Shown here piece by piece: positions 1-8,169 of a stretch of DNA of 64,000 nt (position 1 is the first letter of the stretch; each line of letters starts with the position of its first letter). Origin of the DNA: JAYUJH01 sp043765375 (lineage in GTDB: Bacteria > Pseudomonadota > Alphaproteobacteria > Rickettsiales > UBA998); the NCBI GenBank assembly GCA_043765375.1, contig JAYUJH010000016.1, forward strand, positions 1-64,000. The letters run 5' to 3'. The notes under the pieces were generated by a model, which saw nothing but the letters and a program-made list of their open reading frames with translations, was not told the origin of the DNA and did not search any database. A program made the position numbers and the translations under genes.

Positions 1-66
1 GTATAGTGCTTTAGCTTTTTAATTTCACATCGCACGTAAAATTAAAAAGCTAATTTTGCACTATAC
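1..66. repeat. Palindromic repeat with TATAG ends (element 1)
   Basis: The ends GTATAGTGC (1-9) and GCACTATAC (58-66) are exact inverted copies, and a second 15-bp perfect stem pairs 11-25 with 39-53. It shares its end motif with the elements at 78-138, 1487-1549, 1560-1630, 6969-7031 and 28196-28257, while the inner stem sequence differs. It could fold as a long hairpin in RNA. It is probably a small non-autonomous repeat; no transposase is visible nearby. Confidence 0.75.
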
Positions 67-77
67 CTCTTATAAAT

Positions 78-138
78 TATAGCACTACATAATTTTATAG
101 ATTTTACATGTGTAAAATTATAAAAGTAAAGTGCTATA
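78..138. repeat. Palindromic repeat with TATAG ends (element 2)
   Basis: It runs from TATAGCAC (78-85) to GTGCTATA (131-138) with an inner inverted repeat. It is close in sequence and length to the copy at 28196-28257, including a shared TTTTACATGT core, so these two are recent relatives. The stretch 139-235, between this repeat and the end of dgt, shows no gene that I can support. Confidence 0.75.
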
Positions 139-235
139 TATAGAAATACATGAGCAGCGGAAGCGCAGAAAATCAAATGTTGCAGGCATTTTGACCCGTA
201 AGGGCTGCGGAGCTAAAAGCTATGAATATAGGCTC

Positions 236-1414
236 TTACTCATAAACATTGAAAATACGTTTATGTTCCAGCAATGCAAATCTATCAGTCATGCCAGCGA
301 TGAAATCACAAATAACCCGTGGTTGATTTGCTAACTCCTCATTCATAAAGGTTTTGTGCCATGAATTGGGTAGGCAATCGGGGCAGCGCATGAAGAAGTT
401 AAATAAATCTTGCACAACTTTAATTGCCTTTTGTGTCATACGGTTCACACGATAATGACGATACATATTTTTATATAGAAACTGTTTAATCGCTTGGTTG
501 GTCTGTTCCATCTCAGGCGAAAATTGCACCATTTGCATGGGTAGGTTGCGCACCTGCTCTACCGTTTCAATCTGATATTTTGCCAAATTGCGCTGCAATT
601 CGGTGATGACATCAACTACCATTAATTTAATTAAGCGACTTAGCATTTCATGAACTTTGCGCTGCACATCAATAATTTCACCATGGGTTTGGCGCATTTG
701 CGTGAAAATATCAGCAATCATCGGGATATGCGCAAAATCTTCTGCCACAAAAAACCCTGCCCTTATGCCATCTTCAATATCATGATTATTATAGGCGATA
801 TCGTCGGATATTGCGGCAATTTGCGCTTCCAAACCAGCATTACTAGTGATTTCAAGCGGATAAATCGCATCATAATCAATGATAATTTGGTGCGGATAAT
901 GTGGCGCAACCAATGCACCATTATGTTTTACTAAACCTTCCAAAGTTTCCCATGTTAGATTTAAGCCATCAAAAGCGACATATCTTTGTTCCAGTTTGGT
1001 CACTAATCGCAATGCTTGTGCGTTATGGTCAAACCCGCCATAAGGCTGCATTACTTGTTTCAAGCCTTCCTCGCCTGCATGTCCGAATGGGGGGTGTCCA
1101 AGGTCGTGCGCAAGTGCGACTGCCTCTGCTAAATCTTCATCTAGATTCATTTTGCGTGCGATTGCCCGAGCTAATTGCGCTACTTCCAAGCTATGGGTTA
1201 GGCGAGTGCGGTAATGATCCCCTTCATGATTGATAAATACTTGGGTTTTATATTCCAACCGACGAAATGCTGCGCTGTGGATAATACGGTCACGATCCCG
1301 TTGGTATATGGTGCGGAGTTCGCATTCATATTCTGGCAAAAATCGCCCACGGGTGAATTGATGCTTGGTTGCATAATTAGCATTTATATGATTAGAGGGA
1401 GGGATATTCGCCAT
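236..1414 (-). CDS. dgt: dGTP triphosphohydrolase-like HD-domain protein
   Basis: This is a member of the deoxyguanosinetriphosphate triphosphohydrolase family, which splits dNTPs into nucleoside and triphosphate. Family-typical metal-binding HD motifs are visible: His74 in the THS motif and His103-Asp104 in HDLGHPPFGHAGE. The N-terminal RDRDRIIHSAAFRRLEYKTQV block is also characteristic. The 392-residue length fits the shorter, proteobacterial type-2 group. I chose the ATG at 1414 because AAGG lies 10 nt before it; a TTG nine bases upstream has no spacing for a ribosome site. It is divergent from ilvN, and both flanks carry palindromic repeats. The substrate is inferred from the family, not shown. 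Confidence 0.9.
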   Translation of the reverse strand: MANIPPSNHINANYATKHQFTRGRFLPEYECELRTIYQRDRDRIIHSAAFRRLEYKTQVFINHEGDHYRTRLTHSLEVAQLARAIARKMNLDEDLAEAVALAHDLGHPPFGHAGEEGLKQVMQPYGGFDHNAQALRLVTKLEQRYVAFDGLNLTWETLEGLVKHNGALVAPHYPHQIIIDYDAIYPLEITSNAGLEAQIAAISDDIAYNNHDIEDGIRAGFFVAEDFAHIPMIADIFTQMRQTHGEIIDVQRKVHEMLSRLIKLMVVDVITELQRNLAKYQIETVEQVRNLPMQMVQFSPEMEQTNQAIKQFLYKNMYRHYRVNRMTQKAIKVVQDLFNFFMRCPDCLPNSWHKTFMNEELANQPRVICDFIAGMTDRFALLEHKRIFNVYE

Positions 1415-1486
1415 GAAGTTCAAGCCTTGATGTGAGTTTTGAGATGAGTTTTGAGATGAGTTTTGATGTTATTCTGATTTCCATGA

Positions 1487-1549
1487 TATAGCAGTTTCTA
1501 ATTTTATTTACCGATTACATCTGTTATTAAAATTAGATGTACTGCTATA
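1487..1549. repeat. Palindromic repeat with TATAG ends (element 3)
   Basis: TATAGCAG and CTGCTATA form the ends, with an inner stem TCTAATTTTA/TAAAATTAGA. It lies directly beside element 4 in the dgt-ilvN gap (1415-1732). Apart from these two elements I see nothing in that gap except the likely ilvN leader. Confidence 0.7.
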
Positions 1550-1559
1550 TTTTTAATAG

Positions 1560-1630
1560 ATATAGTGCTTACTTTCAATTTCATTAACTTGGAAAATTCC
1601 AGTAAATGAAATTGAAAGTAAGCACTATAT
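1560..1630. repeat. Palindromic repeat with TATAG ends (element 4, perfect 25-bp arms)
   Basis: Arms 1561-1585 and 1605-1629 are perfect inverted copies of 25 bp around a 19-nt loop, the longest perfect stem of the family here. Read toward ilvN it could form a strong hairpin about 100 nt before the start codon, so an effect on ilvN transcription is possible but unproven. Confidence 0.8.
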
Positions 1631-1732
1631 AGAAAAAATAAAAATTATCAAACAGATAAAAATTATCAAAGACAAAGGCGAAATAAATAGTTATAAAATA
1701 TAAATATTAATACAAAATAGGATTAAAAAATT

Positions 1733-2269
1733 ATGCCAGATATTGTTTATGATATTCCAGAGATACACAAAGAATTGCGCACACATACGCTTGCAGTTTT
1801 GGTGGATAATGAGTTTGGGGTTCTCGGGCGAGTGGTGGGGCTGTTTTCCAGCCGAGGTTATAACATCATCAGTTTGACTGTGGCAGAAGTTGATGTGGTA
1901 GCTAAACTTTCACGCATCACGATTGTGACAAGCGGAACTAAACAAGTTATAACGCAGATAAAAACATTGCTGGAGCGTATAATTCCTGTGCATAAAGTGC
2001 ATGATTTAACGCTTGATGGTGAGTTTGTGCAACGTGAGCTTGCGCTGGTGAAAGTGAGTGGGATTGGTGAAAAACGGGTTGAGGCGATGCGAATTGCGGA
2101 TATTTTTCGGGCGCGCTCGGTTGATGCAACCATTAATTCATTCGTGTTTGAACTCACAGGCAAACCCGCCAAGATTGATACTTTCATAGAGTTGATGCGC
2201 CCGCTTGGGTTGGTTGAAATTGCCCGCACAGGGTCTGCTGCTATGGCTCGGGGTGGTGAGGGTTTCTAG
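1733..2269 (+). CDS. ilvN: Acetolactate synthase small (regulatory) subunit
   Basis: This is the regulatory subunit of acetohydroxyacid synthase, the first common enzyme of valine, leucine and isoleucine synthesis; it binds valine and activates the large subunit. An N-terminal ACT domain is clear at residues 14-90 (TLAVLVDNEFGVLGRVVGLF, then RGYNIISL), followed by the conserved C-terminal ALS small-subunit domain. The 178-residue length is normal for the long form. An AGGA lies upstream of the ATG. The catalytic gene ilvB, usually immediately upstream, is absent: the upstream gene is the divergent dgt behind two palindromes. tsaD follows 9 nt after the stop. Confidence 0.93.
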   Translation: MPDIVYDIPEIHKELRTHTLAVLVDNEFGVLGRVVGLFSSRGYNIISLTVAEVDVVAKLSRITIVTSGTKQVITQIKTLLERIIPVHKVHDLTLDGEFVQRELALVKVSGIGEKRVEAMRIADIFRARSVDATINSFVFELTGKPAKIDTFIELMRPLGLVEIARTGSAAMARGGEGF

Positions 2270-2278
2270 GGCATCATC

Positions 2279-3346
2279 ATGAACATCGGTATAAATGTCA
2301 TATTAGCGATTGAGAGCAGTTGCGATGAAACCGCCGTGGCAATTGTTGGTGCGGATAAAACTATTTATGCACAAGCGATATATTCACAAATAGCAGAGCA
2401 TCAACCTTATGGCGGGGTTGTGCCAGAGATTGCTGCTCGTCAACATTCATTGCATATTGATGGTTTGATTGCGAGTGCTTTGCAGCAAGCAAATATGGTT
2501 CTTGGTGATATTGATGCAATCGCCGTGACGCAAGGGCCGGGGTTGATTGGTGGGGTGATTGTTGGCGTGATGATGGCAAAATCTATGGCTTGTGTGCTTG
2601 GCATACCGCTTTATGGGATTAACCATTTGCAGGGTCATGCGCTTAGTGTTCGCCTATGTGCGAAAGGTCTATGTTCAGAAGTGGATTTTCCATATTTATT
2701 GTTTTTAATGTCGGGAGGGCATTGCCAAATCATGCTAGTGAAAGGGGTTGATGATTATGTGCCAATTGGTGCAAGCCTTGATGATGCTATTGGTGAGGCG
2801 TTTGACAAAACTGCTAAAATGATGGGTTTATCATATCCAGGAGGGCCTGCGATTGAACAGTTAGCAAAATATGGCGATGCACAAAGATTTGCATTCCCAC
2901 GACCATATCTGGATAGGGCGGGGTGCAATATGTCTTTTTCGGGGTTGAAAACAGCGGTTCGCACTTGTTTGTTGGAGTTGGACGCTAATGAAGGAGGAGT
3001 TAATCCGCAAGATAAAGCTGATATTGCCGCTTCATTGCAACATACTCTGGGGGTGATTGTTGCTAATCGTTTGCGCAAAGCGGGTGAGATATGTTTGAAT
3101 GCGGGTGATGATTTCACCGCAATGGTGGTTGCGGGTGGGGTTGCTGCCAATTTGCATATCAGGGCGGAGTTGCAAAATGTTGCAAATGATTTTCTCAAGC
3201 CGTTTATTGCCCCGCCAATTGCTTTATGCACTGATAATGCGGCAATGATTGCGTGGGCAGCGCATGAGCATATTGCAGCGGGCTTTGCGCCCTCACCTTT
3301 GGAGCTTGAGCCAAAAGCCCGAATGCCGCTAATAATTAAAGTGTAG
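2279..3346 (+). CDS. tsaD: tRNA N6-threonylcarbamoyladenosine transferase subunit TsaD
   Basis: TsaD transfers the threonylcarbamoyl group from TC-AMP to A37 of ANN-decoding tRNAs in complex with TsaB and TsaE. The N-terminal ASKHA signature (LAIESSCDETAVAIV), the metal-binding HLQGH motif (His116, His120) and the MSGGH glycine loop are all present. The 355-residue length is typical. The gene starts 9 nt after ilvN and is probably co-transcribed with it. In many alphaproteobacteria tsaD sits next to hemC and gpsA; here hemC is almost 50 kb away, which fits a rearranged chromosome. Confidence 0.95.
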   Translation: MNIGINVILAIESSCDETAVAIVGADKTIYAQAIYSQIAEHQPYGGVVPEIAARQHSLHIDGLIASALQQANMVLGDIDAIAVTQGPGLIGGVIVGVMMAKSMACVLGIPLYGINHLQGHALSVRLCAKGLCSEVDFPYLLFLMSGGHCQIMLVKGVDDYVPIGASLDDAIGEAFDKTAKMMGLSYPGGPAIEQLAKYGDAQRFAFPRPYLDRAGCNMSFSGLKTAVRTCLLELDANEGGVNPQDKADIAASLQHTLGVIVANRLRKAGEICLNAGDDFTAMVVAGGVAANLHIRAELQNVANDFLKPFIAPPIALCTDNAAMIAWAAHEHIAAGFAPSPLELEPKARMPLIIKV

Positions 3347-3387
3347 CGTGGATAACAACATATGACTAGTTTAATTCAACAACAGAT

Positions 3388-3537
3388 TTATGGATACCAG
3401 CCTGCGCTGGTATGACAACAACCCTTTAGTATCACTAATTCAATGTCACTAAAAACTATAAAACCTATAATTTGTTAATGGTATGACAAACTCCAACATT
3501 TCAATCTCGTCATACCAGCGCAGGCTGGTATCCATAA
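3388..3537. repeat. Paired inverted GGATACCAGC repeats
   Basis: Two copies of a 25-bp unit face each other: GGATACCAGC... at 3392-3416 and its exact reverse complement at 3509-3533. The match extends to about 29 bp (3388-3416 and 3509-3537). Each arm is itself palindromic (ATACCAG/CTGGTAT). Units of this family recur at 15108, 21286, 21362, 21999, 22039 and 50253. It fills most of the tsaD-cytochrome gap, and I see no gene inside it. Confidence 0.85.
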
Positions 3538-3644
3538 TTTATAAATAATCCGTCATTATTAAATTAAATAATGCACTTGCAATAATTGCATGTTTTATAT
3601 TATATATAGTGTTATATATTGATGAATAATGTTGGTGAATAATC

Positions 3645-4391
3645 ATGGATAGTTTTGAAGTTAATAAGGTAGCAATGGCGGTTTTGGTGGCGGGCGTTAC
3701 TGCTATGTCCATCAGTTTGGTGGTCAACTCGTTTTATGCGGGTGCGCAGCAGCATGGCAAGCATCATAAGGAAGCTAAACGAGGTTATCAAATTGAGGTG
3801 ACGGAAGTTGCAGCTGATGCAAGCAGTGAACCAGCGAAACCCGTTGATATTGCAGCATTTTTTGTGGGTGCATCAATAGAAAAAGGGACGCAATTAACCA
3901 AAGCATGTGCCGCTTGTCACAATTTTGACGATGGTGGGCCAAATAAAGTTGGACCTAATTTATATGGTATTGTTGGGGCGAAAACTGCTCGCAAAACTGA
4001 TTATTCCTATTCTAATGCGTTAGCGGGCTTGAACAAAACTTGGGATTATCAATCATTATCTGAGTTTTTGGAGAAGCCCCGCAATTATGTGGAAGGCACA
4101 AAAATGGCTTATGCAGGTATGAAAAAGCCTGAAGATAGGGCATCAACATTGCTTTATTTGCGCTCGCTAAGTGCATCACCACTACCATTGCCTGAAGTGA
4201 AAGTGGTTGCTGAAGTGAAAGAAGAAGCAGCGGAAGAAGCAAAGGAAGCAAAAGCTCCTGATGCGAAACTAGTTGATGCTAAACCAGTTGACGCAAAGGC
4301 GAAAGCAGACACAGCCGTAACAAAAAATGGGGACGTAACGAAAGCTGCAGACAAACCCGTTGATGACAAAGCAAAAGCAACTAAGCCTTAA
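3645..4391 (+). CDS. Membrane-anchored class I cytochrome c
   Basis: This is a monohaem c-type cytochrome expected in the periplasm and tethered by an uncleaved N-terminal helix (residues about 8-30). The haem motif is Cys88-Ala-Ala-Cys91-His92, and Met154 in the GTKMAYAG motif is the likely sixth ligand. The layout resembles the CycM/c552 carriers that move electrons from the bc1 complex to terminal oxidases in alphaproteobacteria. After the cytochrome domain (to about residue 176) comes an unusual 70-residue tail rich in Ala, Lys, Asp and Glu with repeated VDAK units. It stands alone between a repeat pair and cimA. The electron partner is inferred only. Confidence 0.88.
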   Translation: MDSFEVNKVAMAVLVAGVTAMSISLVVNSFYAGAQQHGKHHKEAKRGYQIEVTEVAADASSEPAKPVDIAAFFVGASIEKGTQLTKACAACHNFDDGGPNKVGPNLYGIVGAKTARKTDYSYSNALAGLNKTWDYQSLSEFLEKPRNYVEGTKMAYAGMKKPEDRASTLLYLRSLSASPLPLPEVKVVAEVKEEAAEEAKEAKAPDAKLVDAKPVDAKAKADTAVTKNGDVTKAADKPVDDKAKATKP

Positions 4392-4433
4392 TCCATAAAA
4401 TCTTAAAAAACTTAAGTCGCACCCAACCATATA

Positions 4434-6017
4434 ATGAATGATAATTACGTTTATCTCTATGACTCCACCCTGCGTGACGGCTCACAAATGCGAGGGGTGG
4501 ATTTTAGCGTTGCTGACAAAGTTGCCATTGCCAGGGCGTTGGACGAGTTTGGTATTGATTATATAGAAGGCGGTTGGCCGGGTGCAAACCCTCGTGATGA
4601 TGCTTTTTTTGAAGCCCCTCCAATGTTGCATAGCTCAAAATTGGTAGCATTTGGTATGACAAGGCGAGCGGGAACCTCCGCCGCTAATGACCCAACTTTG
4701 AATGCGTTGCTCAATGCAGGCACAAACACCGTATGTTTGGTTGGCAAAACATGGGATTTTCACATTAAAACAGCGTTGGAAATCACCACGCAAGAAAATG
4801 TCGCCATGATTGCACAATCCATCAGCCACGCTATTTCTCGAGGGCGTGACACAATGTTTGATGCAGAACATTTTTTTGATGGCTATAAGAACGCTCCAGA
4901 CGTTGCAATGCAAATGCTCCAAGCGGCGCATGATGCGGGTGCTAGTTGGCTGGTGCTATGTGATACTAACGGCGGGACGCTCCCTGATGAGATTTCGCAA
5001 ATTGTCGGTGAGGTGCGAGCTTTGTTGCCAGATGCAAAACTTGGCATTCATTGCCATAATGATTGCGGGTTAGCGGTTGCCAATTCTTTAGCAGCGGTGA
5101 AAGCGGGAGTGCGCCAAGTTCAAGGCACAATTAATGGCATTGGTGAACGTTGTGGCAATGCGGATTTAATCAGCATAATTCCCAACTTGATGTTAAAAAT
5201 GGGTTATCAAACCAACATCCCCATGGAGCAACTGCCTAAATTAACCAAACTATCCCGTTTGATTGATGAACGGTTAGATCGCCCCGCCAATATGCACGCA
5301 CCATATGTTGGAGCAGCTGCATTTGCGCATAAAGGTGGGTTGCATGTTTCCGCCATGGCGAAAGATACACGGTCTTATGAGCATATTGCGCCAGAGTTGG
5401 TCGGCAATAAACGAGAGATATTAATCTCGGATAAAGCGGGGCGTTCCAACATTATGCAGCGATTGCATGATATGAATATACCAACCCCAGCTAATCCTGA
5501 GCAGATAACTGAGCTGGTGCGTATGGTAAAACAGCTTGAAACTAGCGGTTATGCTTACGAGGGCGCAGATGCGAGCTTTGAGCTGATGGTGCGCCGTCAT
5601 TTACATTTACTGCCCGTATATTTTGAGGTGGATAGCTTCCGTGTGCTAGATGAACGCCGTTGGGACGCTTTGCACCAGTTGGTGACATTATCCGAGGCAA
5701 CGATTAAGCTAAATATTGCGGGCAAGCGGGCTATGGTCGTGGGGGAGGGCAATGGCCCCGTGAATGCGCTAGATGGTGCATTGCGAGAGGCGTTGCTTAT
5801 CCATTATCCTGTGTTGAAATCTATGCAATTGATTGATTATAAAGTGCGGATATTATCCCCCAAGGCGGCAACTGCAGCAATCACTCGTGTGATGATTGAA
5901 AGCCAAGACGGAGCGGGAAATCGTTGGTCAACCATCGGTGTTTCAGCAAATGTCATTGATGCTTCATATAATGCTTTGAGTGATGCAATTATCTTTATGT
6001 TGTTGAAGAATGGGTGA
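4434..6017 (+). CDS. cimA: (R)-citramalate synthase
   Basis: The enzyme condenses pyruvate and acetyl-CoA to citramalate, a threonine-independent route to 2-oxobutanoate and isoleucine. The HMGL-like TIM barrel fills residues 1-280, with DSTLRDGSQ at 10-18, the HCHND metal motif and GIGERCGNADL. The C-terminal LeuA dimerisation/regulatory domain covers about 400-520. At 527 residues it matches the CimA/LeuA2 class better than shorter homocitrate synthases. An alternative is an isopropylmalate synthase paralogue. ilvN and leuD in the same window belong to the same branched-chain pathway but are not in one operon with it. Confidence 0.87.
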   Translation: MNDNYVYLYDSTLRDGSQMRGVDFSVADKVAIARALDEFGIDYIEGGWPGANPRDDAFFEAPPMLHSSKLVAFGMTRRAGTSAANDPTLNALLNAGTNTVCLVGKTWDFHIKTALEITTQENVAMIAQSISHAISRGRDTMFDAEHFFDGYKNAPDVAMQMLQAAHDAGASWLVLCDTNGGTLPDEISQIVGEVRALLPDAKLGIHCHNDCGLAVANSLAAVKAGVRQVQGTINGIGERCGNADLISIIPNLMLKMGYQTNIPMEQLPKLTKLSRLIDERLDRPANMHAPYVGAAAFAHKGGLHVSAMAKDTRSYEHIAPELVGNKREILISDKAGRSNIMQRLHDMNIPTPANPEQITELVRMVKQLETSGYAYEGADASFELMVRRHLHLLPVYFEVDSFRVLDERRWDALHQLVTLSEATIKLNIAGKRAMVVGEGNGPVNALDGALREALLIHYPVLKSMQLIDYKVRILSPKAATAAITRVMIESQDGAGNRWSTIGVSANVIDASYNALSDAIIFMLLKNG

Positions 6018-6043
6018 TTAAGCTGAAATGATTAATTTGAGAT

Positions 6044-6071
6044 TGACGCATTATAGATATGCGAGTATGTG
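6044..6071 (+). promoter_or_regulatory. Possible sigma-70 promoter of tRNA-Leu
   Basis: A good -35 match TTGACG (6044-6049) is followed 16 nt later by a weak -10, TATGTG (6066-6071). This places transcription start a few bases before the tRNA at 6087. The -10 is poor, so the call is tentative. Confidence 0.35.
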
Positions 6072-6086
6072 TTAAGTTAGAAATGT

Positions 6087-6172
6087 GCGGTTGTGGCGAA
6101 ACGGTATACGCGCAACGTTGAGGTCGTTGTGGGAGCAATCCTGTGGAGGTTCAAATCCTCTCAACCGCACCA
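6087..6172 (+). tRNA. tRNA-Leu (anticodon GAG), CCA encoded
   Basis: The acceptor stem GCGGTTG (6087-6093) pairs with CAACCGC (6162-6168), followed by discriminator A and an encoded CCA (6170-6172). The anticodon stem CAACG/CGTTG encloses the loop TTGAGGT with GAG at 6120-6122. A long variable arm (GGGAGCAATCCTG region) and a T-arm with GGTTCAAATCC fit a class II leucine tRNA. It reads CUC and CUU codons. Confidence 0.95.
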
Positions 6173-6244
6173 CTTAAATAATAAAAAATGCTTTGTTTTC
6201 AATTGGTTATGTAATAAAATGCGGATTTTATACCCTATGATATA

Positions 6245-6296
6245 CCCCCCCCAGACAAGTTGTTAAAAATATTATACAACCATCTTGGTTGGGGGG
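6245..6296. other. C/G-tract hairpin downstream of tRNA-Leu
   Basis: Six C (6245-6250 of an 8-C run) can pair with six G (6291-6296), and GTTGT (6259-6263) with ACAAC (6276-6280). The middle of the stem is imperfect (ACAAG against CTTGG). No T run follows on either strand, so it is not a standard intrinsic terminator. It lies beyond the 3' end of dps (minus) and after the tRNA (plus). The rest of the 6173-6421 gap shows nothing else. Confidence 0.55.
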
Positions 6297-6421
6297 AGAC
6301 TTAACTAATAAGAACCGTTCTATTATGTTTTGTTATTTTTATAACGTTTTGCTGGGGACTTTATGTTAAATGGCGGGGGAAATGTTTATGAAATATCACT
6401 GTTCACCACACATCTAACATT

Positions 6422-6895
6422 TCAAGCTATATGTGAGCTTACAAACCAGTGCAATTTATCCAACCCACGGGTGATTTCGGTATATAAATCTGCTGTAACG
6501 GCATCACCATGTTCGGCGGATATATCAATCGCTTGACGAGTATCTGCAGCGAGTGCATGAATTGCTTCAGCAAGTGATTTTACATGTTTTTGTCCGCTAA
6601 TAATATCCGTTGGGTAAGCGGTGAGGCTAGATTTTTTTGCAACTATTTGAATTGTGCCAAGTGCCGTCCCACCAAGTTGAACTATTCGCTCCGCTAACAT
6701 ATCATAATAGCCTTCAATTTCTCCAGCGGCTTTATCAAATAATTCGTGCAATGCAATAAAGTTTTCACCCTTCACATTCCAATGCGCTTGTTTGGCTTGC
6801 ATTTTTAAGTCAATCGCATTTGCTAGTGATTGATTGAGCAAAGCATTAATTGCATCGGCTTGTATTTTTGTTTTTGCTTTTAGGACATTAGACAT
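6422..6895 (-). CDS. dps: Dps-type ferritin-like DNA-protection protein
   Basis: This is a dodecameric mini-ferritin that binds iron, consumes peroxide and can protect DNA in stressed or starved cells. The inter-subunit ferroxidase residues are visible: His38 in KQAHWNVKG, then His50, Asp54 and Glu58 in LHELFDKAAGEIEG. The 157-residue length is typical. I start it at the ATG with AAGGAGAAT before it; a longer frame exists but its extra residues carry that ribosome site. It opens the stress-related block that runs to 19.2 kb. No promoter box could be assigned with confidence. Confidence 0.93.
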   Translation of the reverse strand: MSNVLKAKTKIQADAINALLNQSLANAIDLKMQAKQAHWNVKGENFIALHELFDKAAGEIEGYYDMLAERIVQLGGTALGTIQIVAKKSSLTAYPTDIISGQKHVKSLAEAIHALAADTRQAIDISAEHGDAVTADLYTEITRGLDKLHWFVSSHIA

Positions 6896-6968
6896 AATGG
6901 ATTCTCCTTGGTTAATTTTTAATTTAATTACTACTCTTTGTATCACAGTTTTTCAATTTATAGTAAAT

Positions 6969-7031
6969 TATAGCAATACATTACTTTTAATTTATAATAA
7001 ATAGGATAAAATGAAAAGTAAAATTACTATA
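6969..7031. repeat. Palindromic repeat with TATAG ends (element 5)
   Basis: It begins TATAGCAATACAT and ends TTACTATA, with inner ACTTTT/AAAAGT pairing. Size and first bases match elements 2 and 6. It lies upstream of dps, so it is between dps and the CBS gene and may overlap the dps promoter region. Confidence 0.6.
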
Positions 7032-7228
7032 TTGACAATGTCATGATGCGTATATTTCACTTCATGAACTATTTTTTCGCTGTTTTCTTCAATATTAACC
7101 AGCCTATTATCCACAACAATGCAAATGCAACAATAGAGCTGGTTAACGTGCCTACATATTTAACAAATTAATGAATAAAGGTTTCTAGCAATCGGGGGGG
7201 TAGGCATTCAGGTAGGATTTTGCCATAT

Positions 7229-7654
7229 TTAAGCAGCTTTTGCCATGCAGCAAAACTTCATAATATCACCAGTTAAGTGAGTATCATCGCAGTGGCAAGC
7301 AATATCACCAAGTGATACAATCCCAGTCATGCGTTTTTGCTCATTGAGAACAATTAACCGACGAACTTGCTGTGCTTTCATGCTTTCGGCAGCTGTTTTA
7401 ATATCATCATTTTCAAAACAATAATGCACTTTTTCGGTCATGATGTCTTTCACCATTGCATCAGATGGGGTGTGTCCAGCTGCAACCCCACGAATCACGA
7501 TGTCACGATCCGTTATAGCACCTGTGATACGGTCATTTTCACCAACAGGCAGATAACCGCAATCATATTCCAGCATATAATTTGCTGCTTCTTTTATCGT
7601 GGTATCTGGCGCAATCAGCTTTACATTTTTTTCCATAATTTGTTTGATTAACAT
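7229..7654 (-). CDS. Two-CBS-domain protein
   Basis: This is a 141-residue cytoplasmic protein made of two CBS domains (about 8-60 and 70-125), which usually bind adenine nucleotides and sense energy or redox state. Conserved turns are visible: GYLPVGENDRITGAITDRDIV in the first domain and RRLIVLNEQKRMTGIVSLGDIA in the second. Stand-alone CBS proteins of this size often occur beside stress genes. The C-terminus carries four cysteines (CHCDD, FCCMA) that are uncommon for the family and could bind metal. AGGAGAATT precedes the ATG. It follows the Cys-rich gene at 7692 on the same strand with an almost identical leader. The target is unknown. Confidence 0.85.
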   Translation of the reverse strand: MLIKQIMEKNVKLIAPDTTIKEAANYMLEYDCGYLPVGENDRITGAITDRDIVIRGVAAGHTPSDAMVKDIMTEKVHYCFENDDIKTAAESMKAQQVRRLIVLNEQKRMTGIVSLGDIACHCDDTHLTGDIMKFCCMAKAA

Positions 7655-7691
7655 AATAATTCTCCTAATGTTGGTTAATTTACTTAAGAAA

Positions 7692-8042
7692 CTAAGCCGC
7701 AGCTTTCATTGTTGACATATTGCGGCAACTTTGCGCACATTTTCTACATTGCTCAGCGCAACGTTTCATTGTTTCGCAATCTATGCTCTCGCAGGATTCT
7801 GCACATGCATCACACACATCAGCGCAGGCATTGCATGTCACCATATGAAGTTCAGAATTACGAGTCATAAAATCAGCAGATGTTTGGCACATCTGGATAC
7901 AATCGGTCATCAGCTTAACATGTGCTTCTTTCACATGATTACCACCTGTTTTTAGGCAATAATTAAACAATGTTTCATTGCAAACTGCTCGGCACTCCCA
8001 GCAAATATTGATAGCTTTGTGCATGGTGTTGGTATTTAACAT
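7692..8042 (-). CDS. Cys-rich four-helix-bundle copper-storage-like protein
   Basis: This 116-residue protein has 16 cysteines spaced along predicted helices (for example CWECRAVC and CNACADVCDACAESC). The pattern is that of the four-helix-bundle copper-binding family (DUF326), to which the copper storage proteins Csp belong; those line the bundle core with Cys thiolates that hold many Cu(I) ions. No signal peptide is seen, so it is predicted cytosolic, like Csp3. The ribosome site AGGAGAATT is ideal. It probably shares a transcript with the CBS gene 37 nt downstream. Metal identity is inferred from the family. Confidence 0.83.
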   Translation of the reverse strand: MLNTNTMHKAINICWECRAVCNETLFNYCLKTGGNHVKEAHVKLMTDCIQMCQTSADFMTRNSELHMVTCNACADVCDACAESCESIDCETMKRCAEQCRKCAQSCRNMSTMKAAA

Positions 8043-8169
8043 GATAATTCTCCTGTTGGGGTTTTTATGTTAGTGACACACACTACTAAACAGCGCATAA
8101 AATTGTTGCGGGTTTTTGTGGTTCAATGTGTAAAGAAGTTATAAACGCATAAAGCCAAGTTACATAACC

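Noticed and set aside
131..235. Plus-strand frame with EQRKRRKSN before the dgt 3' end
   Set aside because: The frame runs mainly antisense to dgt and starts in a repeat; there is no ribosome site or family resemblance.
7069..7164. Minus-strand frame reading ...SSIVAFALLWIIGWLILKKTAKK before a stop
   Set aside because: It looks like the end of a membrane protein, but the frame opens after a stop with no usable start codon or ribosome site. It may be a relic; I could not support it as a gene.
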